Source: Halobellus limi (GTDB taxonomy: Archaea; Halobacteriota; Halobacteria; Halobacteriales; Haloferacaceae). From it: a stretch of 64,000 nt of DNA. Location: NCBI RefSeq assembly GCF_004799685.1, contig NZ_CP031311.1:2845355-2909354 (forward strand), read 5' to 3'. Both the position numbers and the translations under genes were made by a program. Under the pieces are notes generated by a model. The model had not been told where the DNA came from. It worked only from the letters and a program-made list of their open reading frames with translations, and searched no databases. Positions 48,192-57,527 of this stretch are shown piece by piece. The stretch's first letter is position 1. Every line of letters starts with the position of its first letter.

Positions 48192-50439
48192 CGGCGTCCG
48201 CGGCGGGGAGGTCCAAAACGACGACCGAGCCGCCGTCGCCGGACGCGCTTTCGGAAGACTCGAAACGCAGCGACCCGCCCGAGCGCCGCGCCACGTGGCT
48301 GACGAACTGCAGACCGAGCCCCGACCCGTGGAACAGCGGCGTGATGTCCGTCGCGCTGCCGGCGGCCTCCCGCTCCATCTCGGGGATCCCGGGACCGTCG
48401 TCGGCGACGGTGACGGCGACGGTGTCGTCCGTTCGCGCGACTGTCACGGAGACCGTGGGCCGGTCCCCGGCGTGAACGACGGCGTTGCGCAGGAGTTCGG
48501 CGAGCGCCTCTCGAACCTCCGGGATCGCGCTGACCGCGACCGACTTCGGAGAGTCCACGGTGATCGAGGCCTCGGGGTGTGACGCACGGATCTCGGCGAC
48601 GGCGTCGTCGAGGAGTTCTCGGACGTCGGTCCGACGCGGGGCGGATTCGTCGGTGAGCAGATCGACGATCCGGCGCTCCTTGTCGGCGAGTTCGACGAGC
48701 TCGTTCCCGGTCTCTCTGATCTGCCGGACCGAGCGTTTCTCGTCGCCGGTCGTCCGGGTTTCGAGGAGTTCGGCGTGCCCGAGGATCAGGTTCATCTTGT
48801 TGTAGAGGTTGTGCCGCAGGATCCGATCGAGGACGCGGAGTTGGTGTTCGCGCTCGGCCTGCTCTGTGACGTCCCGGCAGATCGCGACCGTCCCGTCGAC
48901 GTCGCCGTCCTCGTCGTAGTGCGGGTAGCGGGTCGTGACGAACGAGCGCTCTCCCTTCGTCGGGAACGTCGGGGTGAGTTCGTAGGTGACCGACCGCTCC
49001 GCTTCGAGGACGCGCGCTTTCTTCTCCTGGATCGTCCGCGCCGCGGAGTCGTCCATGAAGTCGAACTCGTCGCCGCCGATCAGTTCGGACTTGGACAGGC
49101 CGGCGTACTCGGCGACGGCGTCGTTGACGACCTCGAAGCGGCCGTCGCGGTCCTGCAACATGATCGGGTCTTCGAGGCGGTTGACGATCTCCCGGAACGT
49201 TTCGAGCCGCTCGCGGGCGTGGACCTGCTCGGTGATGTCGGTCTGGATCGCGACGAAGCCCCGGACCGTGCCGTCGTCGGCCGTGATCGGTGCGATGGTC
49301 TCGGAGGCGTGGTAGTGTTCGCCCGATTTCCGCTGGTTGACGATCGGTTCGGACCACACCTTGCCCGAGAGGATCGTGCTCCAGAGGTTCCGGTAGTACT
49401 CCTGGCCCATCTTCCCGGACTTCAGGATCGACGGGTCGCGGCCGATGGCCTCCTCGGCGTCGTAGCCGGTGATCGTCTCGAACGCCGGGTTGACGAACTC
49501 GATCGTCCCGTTCCGCTCGGTGATGAAGATCGCGTGACCGGCGGCCTCGACGGCCCGTTTGAACCGACGGATGTCGTCCTCGCGTCGCTTCGCCTCGGTG
49601 ACGTCCTGAAACGAGCCGCGGACGCCGACGATCGATCCGTCCTCGACGATCGGGACGCCCTTCGAGCGGACCCAGCGAACGTCGCCGTCGGCCCGGAACA
49701 GCCGGTACGTCGAGTCGAACGACTCCCCCCGCAGGGCGGACTCGACGTCCTCGCGAACCGCGTCTCTGTCGTCGGGGTGGTAGAACCCGATCGCGTTCTC
49801 GACCGTCGGCTCGAAGGACTCCGAGACCCCGTGGAGGCGACGCGTCTCCGCGGTCCAGACGAGCGACTCGGTGTCGGCGTCGAGTTCCCACCCGCCGACG
49901 TTCGCGAGTGAGGACATCTGAACGAGGAGGTCGCGCTCGGCCGCGTGGGCTCTGAGCTCCCGTTCTCGCGCACGGTGTCCGATGGCCTCCCGGACGGCGT
50001 CGACGAGCAGGGTTCGCTCCCCGGTGTCGATCGACTCCGGGACGTATCTGATCGCCTCCGAGTCGGTCGACCGACGCGCCAGTTCGTCCGTCGGGGTCGC
50101 CGGGTACAGCACCAGCGGCACGGTCAGGCCGCCCGGCTCCCCGGCGGCGACGGTCTGTGACCCCTCCGGGTCGTCGTCGGTTCTCGGGGTCGATTCCGGG
50201 TCGAAGGCGACCGCTCCGTCGGCCGAGTCGGGGGCCGTACTACCATCGAGCGGTGGCAGCCGCCGGGCGACGACGCAGTCGATCGGACGGCGTTTCACCG
50301 CCCGTTCGTACTCGTCGGCCGTCGCCGCGGTGGCGACCTGGACCGTCGTCGGTTCGTCGGCGAAGAACTCCCGGAGCGACGACGCGAGCGGTTCGTCGTC
50401 GAAGACGAGGACGGCCGGAGGATCCGCGCGGTCACTCAT
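48178..50439 (-). CDS. Multi-PAS sensor histidine kinase
   Basis: A 753-aa cytoplasmic sensor. The N-terminal receiver-like region (VLVFDDEPLASSLREFF) lacks the phospho-Asp (DCVVARRLPPLDG in place of D-x-D), so it is degenerate. Three PAS domains follow (about 195-295, 300-425 and 425-545; the second has FITERNGTIEFVNPAFETIT). The H-box is ILRHNLYNKMNLILGHAELL, typical for haloarchaea, and the HATPase motifs are LRNAVVHAG, VADDGPGIP and GSGLGLQFVSHVA. No cognate regulator is adjacent. The signal is unknown. Confidence 0.9.
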   Translation of the reverse strand: MSDRADPPAVLVFDDEPLASSLREFFADEPTTVQVATAATADEYERAVKRRPIDCVVARRLPPLDGSTAPDSADGAVAFDPESTPRTDDDPEGSQTVAAGEPGGLTVPLVLYPATPTDELARRSTDSEAIRYVPESIDTGERTLLVDAVREAIGHRARERELRAHAAERDLLVQMSSLANVGGWELDADTESLVWTAETRRLHGVSESFEPTVENAIGFYHPDDRDAVREDVESALRGESFDSTYRLFRADGDVRWVRSKGVPIVEDGSIVGVRGSFQDVTEAKRREDDIRRFKRAVEAAGHAIFITERNGTIEFVNPAFETITGYDAEEAIGRDPSILKSGKMGQEYYRNLWSTILSGKVWSEPIVNQRKSGEHYHASETIAPITADDGTVRGFVAIQTDITEQVHARERLETFREIVNRLEDPIMLQDRDGRFEVVNDAVAEYAGLSKSELIGGDEFDFMDDSAARTIQEKKARVLEAERSVTYELTPTFPTKGERSFVTTRYPHYDEDGDVDGTVAICRDVTEQAEREHQLRVLDRILRHNLYNKMNLILGHAELLETRTTGDEKRSVRQIRETGNELVELADKERRIVDLLTDESAPRRTDVRELLDDAVAEIRASHPEASITVDSPKSVAVSAIPEVREALAELLRNAVVHAGDRPTVSVTVARTDDTVAVTVADDGPGIPEMEREAAGSATDITPLFHGSGLGLQFVSHVARRSGGSLRFESSESASGDGGSVVVLDLPAADAATPE

Positions 50440-50634
50440 CGCTCGGAGCGCTCCCGTGGCTGGCCGTCACCTTGGCAGGCGCTCCTGTCTGAACCGTCGC
50501 CCGTCTCCGTTGGATCCCCCGACACGCGAATACGTTCGGGCAGTGGTGCGCGGCGGATATATCTTCTTCTCCGCCGCTGTCGTCGGACGCCGAGAGTAAA
50601 CGCTTATCACGGCCGACCAGTTACGCCACAGTGC

Positions 50635-50708
<74 letters not shown>

Positions 50709-50799
50709 TGAGCCGTCTCTGAACGAAGTGAAGAGCGGCGCTGGTACCCGGGAGACTTGAACCAGGGAGCGGCGCGAGTGGAACGAGGAGAGCGACCGT

Positions 50800-50825
50800 G
50801 GTTCAAGTCCCTCCCCGCCCGTGAG
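50800..50825 (+). repeat. Duplicate of the tRNA-Lys 3' end
   Basis: 26 bp, GGTTCAAGTCCCTCCCCGCC plus CGTGAG, match 50687-50712 with one mismatch. No cloverleaf precedes it. It is a likely integration-site remnant in the non-coding gap 50709-50922. Confidence 0.75.
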
Positions 50826-50922
50826 AATCCACGAGCGGTGCGAGATGCGAACGACGTGAACGGCTCGACTGGCGAGCGGCGGAGCCGCGGGCCAGCGAGC
50901 CGTGGACCGCGTCCGCCGCCGA

Positions 50923-51777
50923 CTACTGAAGCGGCTCGGGACTTCCCGGCGGCGTTCGCTTGTGCTCGCTCTCCTCGTGCATCTCCACGACGTGCTCGAC
51001 GTCCTCGATCGAGGCGTCGGCCAGGCGGGCCGTCGTCGACGCGGGGACGCCGCCGTCGACGTGGAGCGCGAGAATCGCATCGAGCGTATCGTAGTCGACG
51101 CCGAACTCCTCCTCGTCGGTGTCGTAGTCGACCATTCCGCCGGTCGGCGTCTTCTGGACGAGTTCCTCGTCGACGCCCAGGTGAGCGGCGACCTGGCGCA
51201 CCTGCTGCTTGTAGAGGTTCCCGAGGGGGTTACAGTCGACACCGCCGTCGCCGTACTTGGTCACGTACCCCGTGGCGAGTTCAGAGCGGTTGCCGGTCCC
51301 GAGGACGAGCTCGTTCTCGTAGTTGGCGACGAGGTAGTTGAGGGTCATCCGGACGCGGGCGCTGGTGTTGCCCACGTAGCGATCCTCCCAGCGACCCTCG
51401 GACTCGTCGTCGACCCCCGCGGTGTAGGCCTCGAGGATCTCGTCGACGATACCATCGATGTGGATCACGTCGTACGTGATTCCGAGTTCCCGGGCGACGC
51501 GCTCGGCGTCGCTCACGTTCTCCTCTTGGTTGACCTGCTTCGGAAGGAGAACGCCGTGGACCGAGTCGGCCCCGAGCGCCTCGACGGCGAGATGCGCGGT
51601 TGCCGTGCTGTCGATCCCACCGGAGAGCGCGACGAGTGCGCCGTCGGCGTCGGCCGCGTCGACCCGCTCTCCGATGAACGCCGTGAGGCGGTCGATCCGC
51701 GCTTCGAGTTCCTCCCGGGAGAACCGGAGGTCGAGCGGTGCGATCTCGGACTTCGTCTGCCTGTAGAGGCTCGGCAT
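50923..51777 (-). CDS. nadE: NAD+ synthetase (second paralog)
   Basis: A 284-aa ammonia-dependent NAD synthetase, paralogous to the one at 27267-28100. The PP-loop is ALSGGIDSTATAHLA. GTGNRSELATGYVTKYGDGG and DCNPLGNLYKQQVRQVA are the signatures, with EEFGVDYDTLDAILALHVDG near the C-terminus. It is about half identical by eye and not adjacent to the first. Having two may reflect ammonium or NAD-demand conditions. It lies just downstream of the tRNA-Lys remnant, on the opposite strand. Confidence 0.93.
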   Translation of the reverse strand: MPSLYRQTKSEIAPLDLRFSREELEARIDRLTAFIGERVDAADADGALVALSGGIDSTATAHLAVEALGADSVHGVLLPKQVNQEENVSDAERVARELGITYDVIHIDGIVDEILEAYTAGVDDESEGRWEDRYVGNTSARVRMTLNYLVANYENELVLGTGNRSELATGYVTKYGDGGVDCNPLGNLYKQQVRQVAAHLGVDEELVQKTPTGGMVDYDTDEEEFGVDYDTLDAILALHVDGGVPASTTARLADASIEDVEHVVEMHEESEHKRTPPGSPEPLQ

Positions 51778-51922
51778 ACCGTGCGACTCCCCATCTCGAC
51801 ACTGAAAAGCGAAACGAACGGTATCGAAAACGGGCGCTGTATATCATACGGACTGCGTACCTGGTTGCCGACGATCACAGACCCGCAGGGCGATCATCGA
51901 GAAGAAACGATAAGAGTCCGTG

Positions 51923-53353
51923 TCACTCCAGCGACCCGTTCAGCACCTTCGCGGCGACGAGGACGGGATCCCAGACGGGGCTGAACGGCGGCGCGTAGCC
52001 CAGGTCCTGGCGTTCGAGTTCGGCGACGGTCATCTCGCCGCCGAGCGCCGTCGCGAGCGTGTCGATGCGGATCGCGGCGCGGTCGGCGCCGACGATACTC
52101 CCGCCGAGGAGTCGGCCGGTGTCGCGGTCGGCGGTGAGCGTGACGGTCGTCTCGGCCGCGCCGGGGTAGTAGCCCGACCGCGAGCCGGCCGTGATCGTCT
52201 CGGAGACGGGGTCGAACCCGGCCTCGCGGGCGCGGTCGTGGTCCAGAAGTCCCGTCCGACCGCACTCGAGGTCGAACGCCTTCACCATCGCCGTGCCCGC
52301 GACGCTGCCGACCGGCGTGGGGTCGCCGCCGACCGTCGCGCCGATGGCCCGGCCGGCGCGGTTCGCGGGGAGGCCGAGCGGGTCCCACGTCGCCGTGCCG
52401 GTGACCGTATGCGGCATCTCCGCGACGTCGCCCGCGGCGTAGACGCCGTCGACGGAGGTCCGACCGTGAGCGTCGGTGGCGACCGCTCCCGACGCGCCGA
52501 GTTCGACCGGCGTGTCGTCGAGGAGTTCCGTGTTCGGCCGGATGCCGATCCCGACGAGCGCGGCGTCGACCGCGAGTTCGGAGCCACTCTCGCAGACGAC
52601 GCGGTCGACGTGCCCCGCCTCGCCGTCGAGTCGGACGACCTCCTCGCCGAGGTGGAGCGTGACGCCCGACTCGCGGAGGTGTTCAGTGACCGCGTCGCCG
52701 ACGGCCTCGCCGAACCCCGGAACCGGGCGTTCGGAGCGCTGGAACAGGTGGACGTCGAGGTCCCAGGCGTCGAACGCCTCGGCCATCTCGACGCCGACGT
52801 AGCCCGCGCCGACGACCGCGACCGTTTCCGGCGACGTCATCCCGCCGTACCGTTCCACCTCGGGTTCGTTCAGGGCGTCGCCTCCGCCGAGAGCGGCCAC
52901 GTCGAACTCGTCGGGCGGCGTCAGGTACGCCCGGATCGCCGCCGCGTGATCGAGCCCGTGGAGGGTGAAGACGCCGTCGAGCGTCGCGCCCTCGATCGGA
53001 TCGGAGACGGCGCGTGCCCCCGTCGCGACCAGCAGGTCGCCGTAGGGCTGCTCGAACGTCGTTCCGCCGGCGTCGACGGTGACCGTCTCCGCGTCGGTGT
53101 CGACCGCGACGACCTCGTGGCCGCGCCGGAGGTCGATGCCGCGCTCTTCGGCCGCCTCCGGCGAGAGCGAGAGGAGGTCTTCGAGCCGGTCGACCTCGCC
53201 TTTCACGAAGTACGGCGTCCCGCAGTGGGCGTAGGAGATCCACTCGCCCTTCTCGAAGACGACGACGTCGCGCTCGGGGTCGGTGCGTCGGCACTTGCTC
53301 GCCGCGGAGAGTCCGGCGGCGTCACCGCCGACGACGACAAACGGGTCGGACAT
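51923..53353 (-). CDS. CoA-disulfide-reductase/NADH-oxidase-like flavoprotein
   Basis: A 476-aa FAD/NAD-dependent pyridine nucleotide disulfide oxidoreductase. The FAD loop is FVVVGGDAAGLSAASKCRRT. The redox Cys sits in SYAHCGTPYFVKG (single-Cys type, as in CoADR/Nox). The NAD loop is TVAVVGAGYVGVEMAEAFDA. GVYAAGDVAEM is the FAD tail motif, and a dimerisation domain ends the protein. It could reduce CoA disulfide or act as an NADH oxidase or persulfide reductase. Haloarchaea use gamma-glutamylcysteine, but CoA-type enzymes are also present. Confidence 0.85.
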   Translation of the reverse strand: MSDPFVVVGGDAAGLSAASKCRRTDPERDVVVFEKGEWISYAHCGTPYFVKGEVDRLEDLLSLSPEAAEERGIDLRRGHEVVAVDTDAETVTVDAGGTTFEQPYGDLLVATGARAVSDPIEGATLDGVFTLHGLDHAAAIRAYLTPPDEFDVAALGGGDALNEPEVERYGGMTSPETVAVVGAGYVGVEMAEAFDAWDLDVHLFQRSERPVPGFGEAVGDAVTEHLRESGVTLHLGEEVVRLDGEAGHVDRVVCESGSELAVDAALVGIGIRPNTELLDDTPVELGASGAVATDAHGRTSVDGVYAAGDVAEMPHTVTGTATWDPLGLPANRAGRAIGATVGGDPTPVGSVAGTAMVKAFDLECGRTGLLDHDRAREAGFDPVSETITAGSRSGYYPGAAETTVTLTADRDTGRLLGGSIVGADRAAIRIDTLATALGGEMTVAELERQDLGYAPPFSPVWDPVLVAAKVLNGSLE

Positions 53354-53597
53354 ACACCCACCTGCAGTCGCCGGAGGTAGATAGCTTTCGCCGGACAGCA
53401 CAGGTGACGCACGAGCGGACCGAGCGATCGGCCGGACGTCGGGATCCGACCGACAACGTTGGGTTTTAGCACCCCACGCGTCCGAACTGTACCGACAACT
53501 CGCAGTCCGGCCGTCGAGTCGACACCGCTGCTCGACGAACGCCGGCGGCATCGGCAGCGAACCGAGCGGACGTCCGAACAAACGGAGACACACGAGA

Positions 53598-55133
53598 ATG
53601 AAAGAACGCACCTACGTCGGCGCGATCGACCAGGGAACGACCGGAACGCGGTTCATCGTCTTCGATCACGGCGGCCAGCCCGTCGCGAACGCCTACGAGA
53701 CGCACGAGCAGATCTACCCCGAGCCCGGGTGGGTCGAACACGACCCCGAGGAGATCTGGGACAACACCACGGCCGTCATCCGACGCGCGCTCGACGACGC
53801 CGGCATCGACGCGTCGCAGCTGGCGGCGATCGGCATCACGAACCAGCGCGAGACGACGGTCGTCTGGGACCGGGAGTCGGGGACGCCGGTGTACAACGCC
53901 ATCGTCTGGCAGGACCGGCGGACGACCGACCGAATCGAGGCGCTCGAACGGGAGGGGAAAGACGCGTGGATCAGGGAGACGACCGGCCTGGAACCGGACG
54001 CGTACTTCGCCGCGACGAAGGCCGAGTGGCTCCTGGAGAACGCGGACCCGATCAAGCTCCAGCGGATGCGTCCCGAGGACGTCCGGGACCGCGCCGAAGA
54101 GGGCGAGCTCTGCTTCGGGACGGTCGACTCCTGGCTGATCTACAAGCTGACCGGCGAGCACGTCACCGACGTCACCAACGCCTCGCGGACGATGCTGTTC
54201 GACATCCACGAGCTGGCATGGGACGACGACCTGCTCGCGGAGTTCGACGTGCCGCGGGCGATGCTGCCCGAGGTTCGTCCCTCCTCGGACGACGAGCGCT
54301 ACGGAACGACCGATCCCGATGGGTTCCTCGGGGCCGAAGTCCCCGTGGCGGGCGCGCTCGGCGACCAGCAGGCGGCGCTGTTCGGCCAGACCTGCTTCGA
54401 CGCCGGCGACGCGAAGAACACCTACGGGACGGGGTCGTTTATGCTGATGAACACGGGCGAGGAGGCCGTCACCTCCGAGAACGGCCTGCTCACGACCGTC
54501 GGGTTCCAGCGCTCGGGCGAGCCGGCGCAGTACGCCCTGGAGGGGTCGATCTTCATCACCGGCGCGGCGATCGAGTGGCTGGAGGACCTGACGCTCATCG
54601 ACGACCCCGCCGAGAGCGAGGCGCTCGCGCGATCGGTCGACTCCACGGACGGCGTCTACGTCGTGCCCGCGTTCACCGGGCTCGGCGCGCCGCACTGGGA
54701 CCAGCGCGCCCGGGGGACGATCGTCGGGATGACCCGCGGGACGCGGCGCGAACACGTCGTCCGGGCGACGCTGGAGTCGATCGCCTACCAGACGCGGGAC
54801 GTCGCCGAGGCCATGACCGAGGACAGCGGGATCGAACTCACGGACCTGCGCGTCGACGGCGGCGCGGTGAAGAACAACTTCCTCTGTCAGCTGCAGGCGG
54901 ACGTCGTCGGCACGGAGATCGTCCGACCGGAGGTCGACGAGACGACCGCCCTCGGCGCGGCCTACGCGGCCGGTCTCGCGGTCGACTACTGGGAGTCGCT
55001 GGAGGGACTCCGCGAGAACTGGCACGTCGACCGCGAGTTCGAGCCGGATCGCGCCGACGACGTCGAGGAGCGGTACGGCCGCTGGCAGGAGGCCGTCGAG
55101 CGCTCGCTCGACTGGGCCAGAGACGAGGAGTGA
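53598..55133 (+). CDS. glpK: Glycerol kinase
   Basis: A 511-aa FGGY kinase phosphorylating glycerol at C3. It starts YVGAIDQGTTGTRFIVFDHG, has ITNQRETTVVWDR, the GTVDSWLIYKLTG and YGTGSFMLMNTG blocks, and ATP-site ALEGSIFITGAAIEWLED, then DLRVDGGAVKNNFLCQLQAD. The usual haloarchaeal partner glpABC is not in the window. A GGAG sequence lies about 10 bp before the ATG. It is followed 5 bp later by a nitrilase gene in the same direction. Confidence 0.95.
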   Translation: MKERTYVGAIDQGTTGTRFIVFDHGGQPVANAYETHEQIYPEPGWVEHDPEEIWDNTTAVIRRALDDAGIDASQLAAIGITNQRETTVVWDRESGTPVYNAIVWQDRRTTDRIEALEREGKDAWIRETTGLEPDAYFAATKAEWLLENADPIKLQRMRPEDVRDRAEEGELCFGTVDSWLIYKLTGEHVTDVTNASRTMLFDIHELAWDDDLLAEFDVPRAMLPEVRPSSDDERYGTTDPDGFLGAEVPVAGALGDQQAALFGQTCFDAGDAKNTYGTGSFMLMNTGEEAVTSENGLLTTVGFQRSGEPAQYALEGSIFITGAAIEWLEDLTLIDDPAESEALARSVDSTDGVYVVPAFTGLGAPHWDQRARGTIVGMTRGTRREHVVRATLESIAYQTRDVAEAMTEDSGIELTDLRVDGGAVKNNFLCQLQADVVGTEIVRPEVDETTALGAAYAAGLAVDYWESLEGLRENWHVDREFEPDRADDVEERYGRWQEAVERSLDWARDEE

Positions 55134-55138
55134 GGGCG

Positions 55139-55927
55139 ATGAACGTCGCTGTCGTCCAACTCCCGGCGGGTGCCGATCCAGAAGCCAACGGCGAACGGGC
55201 GGAGTCGCGGATCCGCGCGGCCGCCGCCGACGGTGCCGACCTGGTCGTCCTCCCGGAGATGTGGCCGGTCGGCTACTTCGCATTCGACGCCTACCGCGAG
55301 GCCGCGGAGTCCGTTCCGGGGCCGACAACCGACCGCCTCGCCGCGCTCGCGGACGAACTGTCCGTTCACCTCCACGGCGGCAGTCTCGTCGAGCGCGACG
55401 AGGACGGCGGGGGGAACGAAGGTGACCTCTACAACACCTCCGTCCTGTTCGGTCCCGACGGGACGCTCCTGGACACCTACCGGAAGATCCACCTGTTCGG
55501 CTACGACTCCGAGGAGTCTGACCTGCTCACGCCCGGGGAACGCCCCTGCGCCGTCGAGACCGAACTCGGAACGATCGGGCTGACGACCTGCTACGACCTC
55601 CGGTTCCCGGAACTCTACCGCTCGCTCGTCGATAGCGGCGTCGAGATGCTGCTCGTCACCTCCGCGTGGCCCCGCGAGCGAATCGATCACTGGCATCTGT
55701 TCGCCCGAACGCGGGCCGTCGAGAACCAGGCGTTCCTACTCGCCGCCAACCTCACCGGATCGATCCGCGGGGTCGAACTCGGCGGCGAGAGCGTCGTCGT
55801 CGATCCGTGGGGAATCGAGCGGGCGAACGCCGGAACCGAGGCGGGAAGCGCACACGCGAACGTCGGTCTCGACGAGGTCCGCGAGACGCGCGAGTCGTTT
55901 CCCGCGCTTGCGGACCGGCGGCTCTGA
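55139..55927 (+). CDS. Carbon-nitrogen hydrolase (nitrilase superfamily)
   Basis: A 262-aa amidase-type enzyme with the catalytic triad Glu in VVLPEMWPVGYF, Lys in YRKIHLFGYD and Cys in GLTTCYDLRFPELYR. It resembles omega-amidase/Nit proteins, which hydrolyse small amides. It starts 5 bp after glpK and probably shares its transcript, though no functional link is evident. The ATG at 55139 is favoured. Confidence 0.88.
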   Translation: MNVAVVQLPAGADPEANGERAESRIRAAAADGADLVVLPEMWPVGYFAFDAYREAAESVPGPTTDRLAALADELSVHLHGGSLVERDEDGGGNEGDLYNTSVLFGPDGTLLDTYRKIHLFGYDSEESDLLTPGERPCAVETELGTIGLTTCYDLRFPELYRSLVDSGVEMLLVTSAWPRERIDHWHLFARTRAVENQAFLLAANLTGSIRGVELGGESVVVDPWGIERANAGTEAGSAHANVGLDEVRETRESFPALADRRL

Positions 55928-55972
55928 CCGGGTTCGTGGCTTCCTGATCTCCCGCGGGGGACCGCGACGGGG

Positions 55973-56124
55973 ACGAGCGTTTATATCCGATGACGGGACC
56001 ACGGTCATCGTGACGTAACGCTCACCCCGCGCCGGGCAGCGGTTGTCCGGCACGTCGGCGCGGGAGCCGAGGGCGACGGGCGGTCGATACCGACCCGCCG
56101 CCACCGCAGGTGCCGGCTGTTCGC
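55973..56124 (+). ncRNA. Copy D of the repeated structured element (putative non-coding RNA)
   Basis: Starts ACGAGCGTTTATATCCGATG, has a GTGACGTAACG start region, stem CCCCGCGCCG/CGGCGCGGG around GCGGTTGTCCGGCACG, a second stem GGCGGTCG/CGACCCGCC, and ends GTGCCGGCTGTTCGC. The T:A pair of copies A and B is replaced by C:G in the first stem, a compensatory change. It stands between convergent genes (nitrilase and pyrC), so it is not a 5' leader. Confidence 0.62.
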
Positions 56125-56164
56125 AAGCGGCCTCAGACGAGAGAGCCGCCGCTCTCGACGGCGC

Positions 56165-57460
56165 CTACCGACGAACGTTCGCTCCGCTCGGCTCGCCCAC
56201 GATCTCCTCGCCGTCGTAGACGACTTCACCGCCGACCAGCGTCAGCGACGGGAAGACGCCGGTCATCCCCTCGAACGGCGTCCACCCGCACTTCGAGTGG
56301 AGGTCGTCGCCGCGGATTTCCCGTTCGTCTTCGGGATCGACGAGCACCAGGTCCGCGTCGTAGCCCTCGGCGATGCGACCCTTCTCGGGGAGGTCGAACA
56401 GCTCCGCGACGTTCGTCGCCGTGACGTCGCGGACGCGTTCGTACGCGATATCACCTCGGCGCGCTCGCTCTAAGAGCAGCGGCAGCATCGTCTCGACGCC
56501 GGGAACGCCGCTCGGGGCGTCCCACAGCCCGTTCTCCTTCTCTTCGACGGTGTGCGGGGCGTGATCCGTCGCGACGATGTCGACGTCGCCGTCGACGAGC
56601 CGCTGCCACAGCGCCGCGCGGCGCTCCTCGCTCCGGAGCGGGGGGTTCATCCGCCCGTACGTGCCGAGTTCGGTCGCGTCCTCGCGGGAGAGAAACAGGT
56701 GGTGCGGCGTCACCTCGCAGGTCGCCCCGCCGGCGACGGCGGCGTCGACGCCCTCGGGCGTGCTCGTGTGCGCGATGTGGATCGAGGCGTCGGTCGCGGC
56801 GCCGACCTCGACGGCGCGTTCGACGGCCGCCGCCTCCGCTTCCGCGCTCCGGTACTGGCTCCAGACGTCGGCGTCGGCGTCGCGGCCGACCCCGCCGGCG
56901 TCGCGCTCGCGTGCGGTCTCGTCGAACAGGTCGGCGTCCTCGGCGTGGACGGTGACGACGACGTCCGCCTCGGCCGCGCGCTCGACGGCCTCGGCGAAGA
57001 GGTCGGCGTCGATCCCCATATCGCCCGTCGAGTCGGCGAGGAACACCTCGCCGAGGGCGAACAGCGGCCGGTCGAACAGCGAGTCGGGGTCCCAGTCGGG
57101 CGTGACGCCGCCGTTGACGCCGTAGTCGACGTGCGAGTCGGCGGCGAGCGATAGCTTCTCGTCGAACGCGTCGCCGGTGACCGTCGGCGGCGTCGTGTTC
57201 GGCTGGTCGACGACCGTCGTCACGCCGCCGGCCGCCGCGCTCCGTGAACCGGTGCGCCACGTTTCCTTCTGGGAGTGTCCCGGCTCGCGAAAGTGGACGT
57301 GCGCGTCGATCGCACCGGGAAGGAGCAGCCGTTCGTCGGCGTCGACGACGCGGTCGGCGTCGTCGTTCGCGTCGCCGACGTCGGTGATGGTTCCGGCCTC
57401 GACCCGGACGTCGCAGGTTCGGCCGTCGGCGAGCCGCGCGTCGCGAAAGAGCGTCGACAT
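56165..57460 (-). CDS. pyrC: Dihydroorotase
   Basis: A 431-aa zinc amidohydrolase of pyrimidine synthesis, forming dihydroorotate. Motifs in order: LLLPGAIDAHVHFREPGHSQ (H-x-H metal site), GGVTTVVDQPNTTPP, VVTVHAEDADL, IHIAHTSTPEGVDA, CEVTPHHLFL and ATDHAPHTVEEK, with the metal-bridging carboxylated Lys replaced by or located near the GSRSAAAGG segment. Class I length. DLVLVDPEDEREIRGDDLHSKC is the C-terminal domain. It is followed by a lipoate-ligase-like gene on the same strand, 67 bp upstream. Confidence 0.94.
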   Translation of the reverse strand: MSTLFRDARLADGRTCDVRVEAGTITDVGDANDDADRVVDADERLLLPGAIDAHVHFREPGHSQKETWRTGSRSAAAGGVTTVVDQPNTTPPTVTGDAFDEKLSLAADSHVDYGVNGGVTPDWDPDSLFDRPLFALGEVFLADSTGDMGIDADLFAEAVERAAEADVVVTVHAEDADLFDETARERDAGGVGRDADADVWSQYRSAEAEAAAVERAVEVGAATDASIHIAHTSTPEGVDAAVAGGATCEVTPHHLFLSREDATELGTYGRMNPPLRSEERRAALWQRLVDGDVDIVATDHAPHTVEEKENGLWDAPSGVPGVETMLPLLLERARRGDIAYERVRDVTATNVAELFDLPEKGRIAEGYDADLVLVDPEDEREIRGDDLHSKCGWTPFEGMTGVFPSLTLVGGEVVYDGEEIVGEPSGANVRR

Positions 57461-57527
57461 ACTCCGGCCTCTCGCGCGGTCGACCTAAGCGCGACGGTTC
57501 GGGGGCGACGGTACCGTGCGATCGGCC

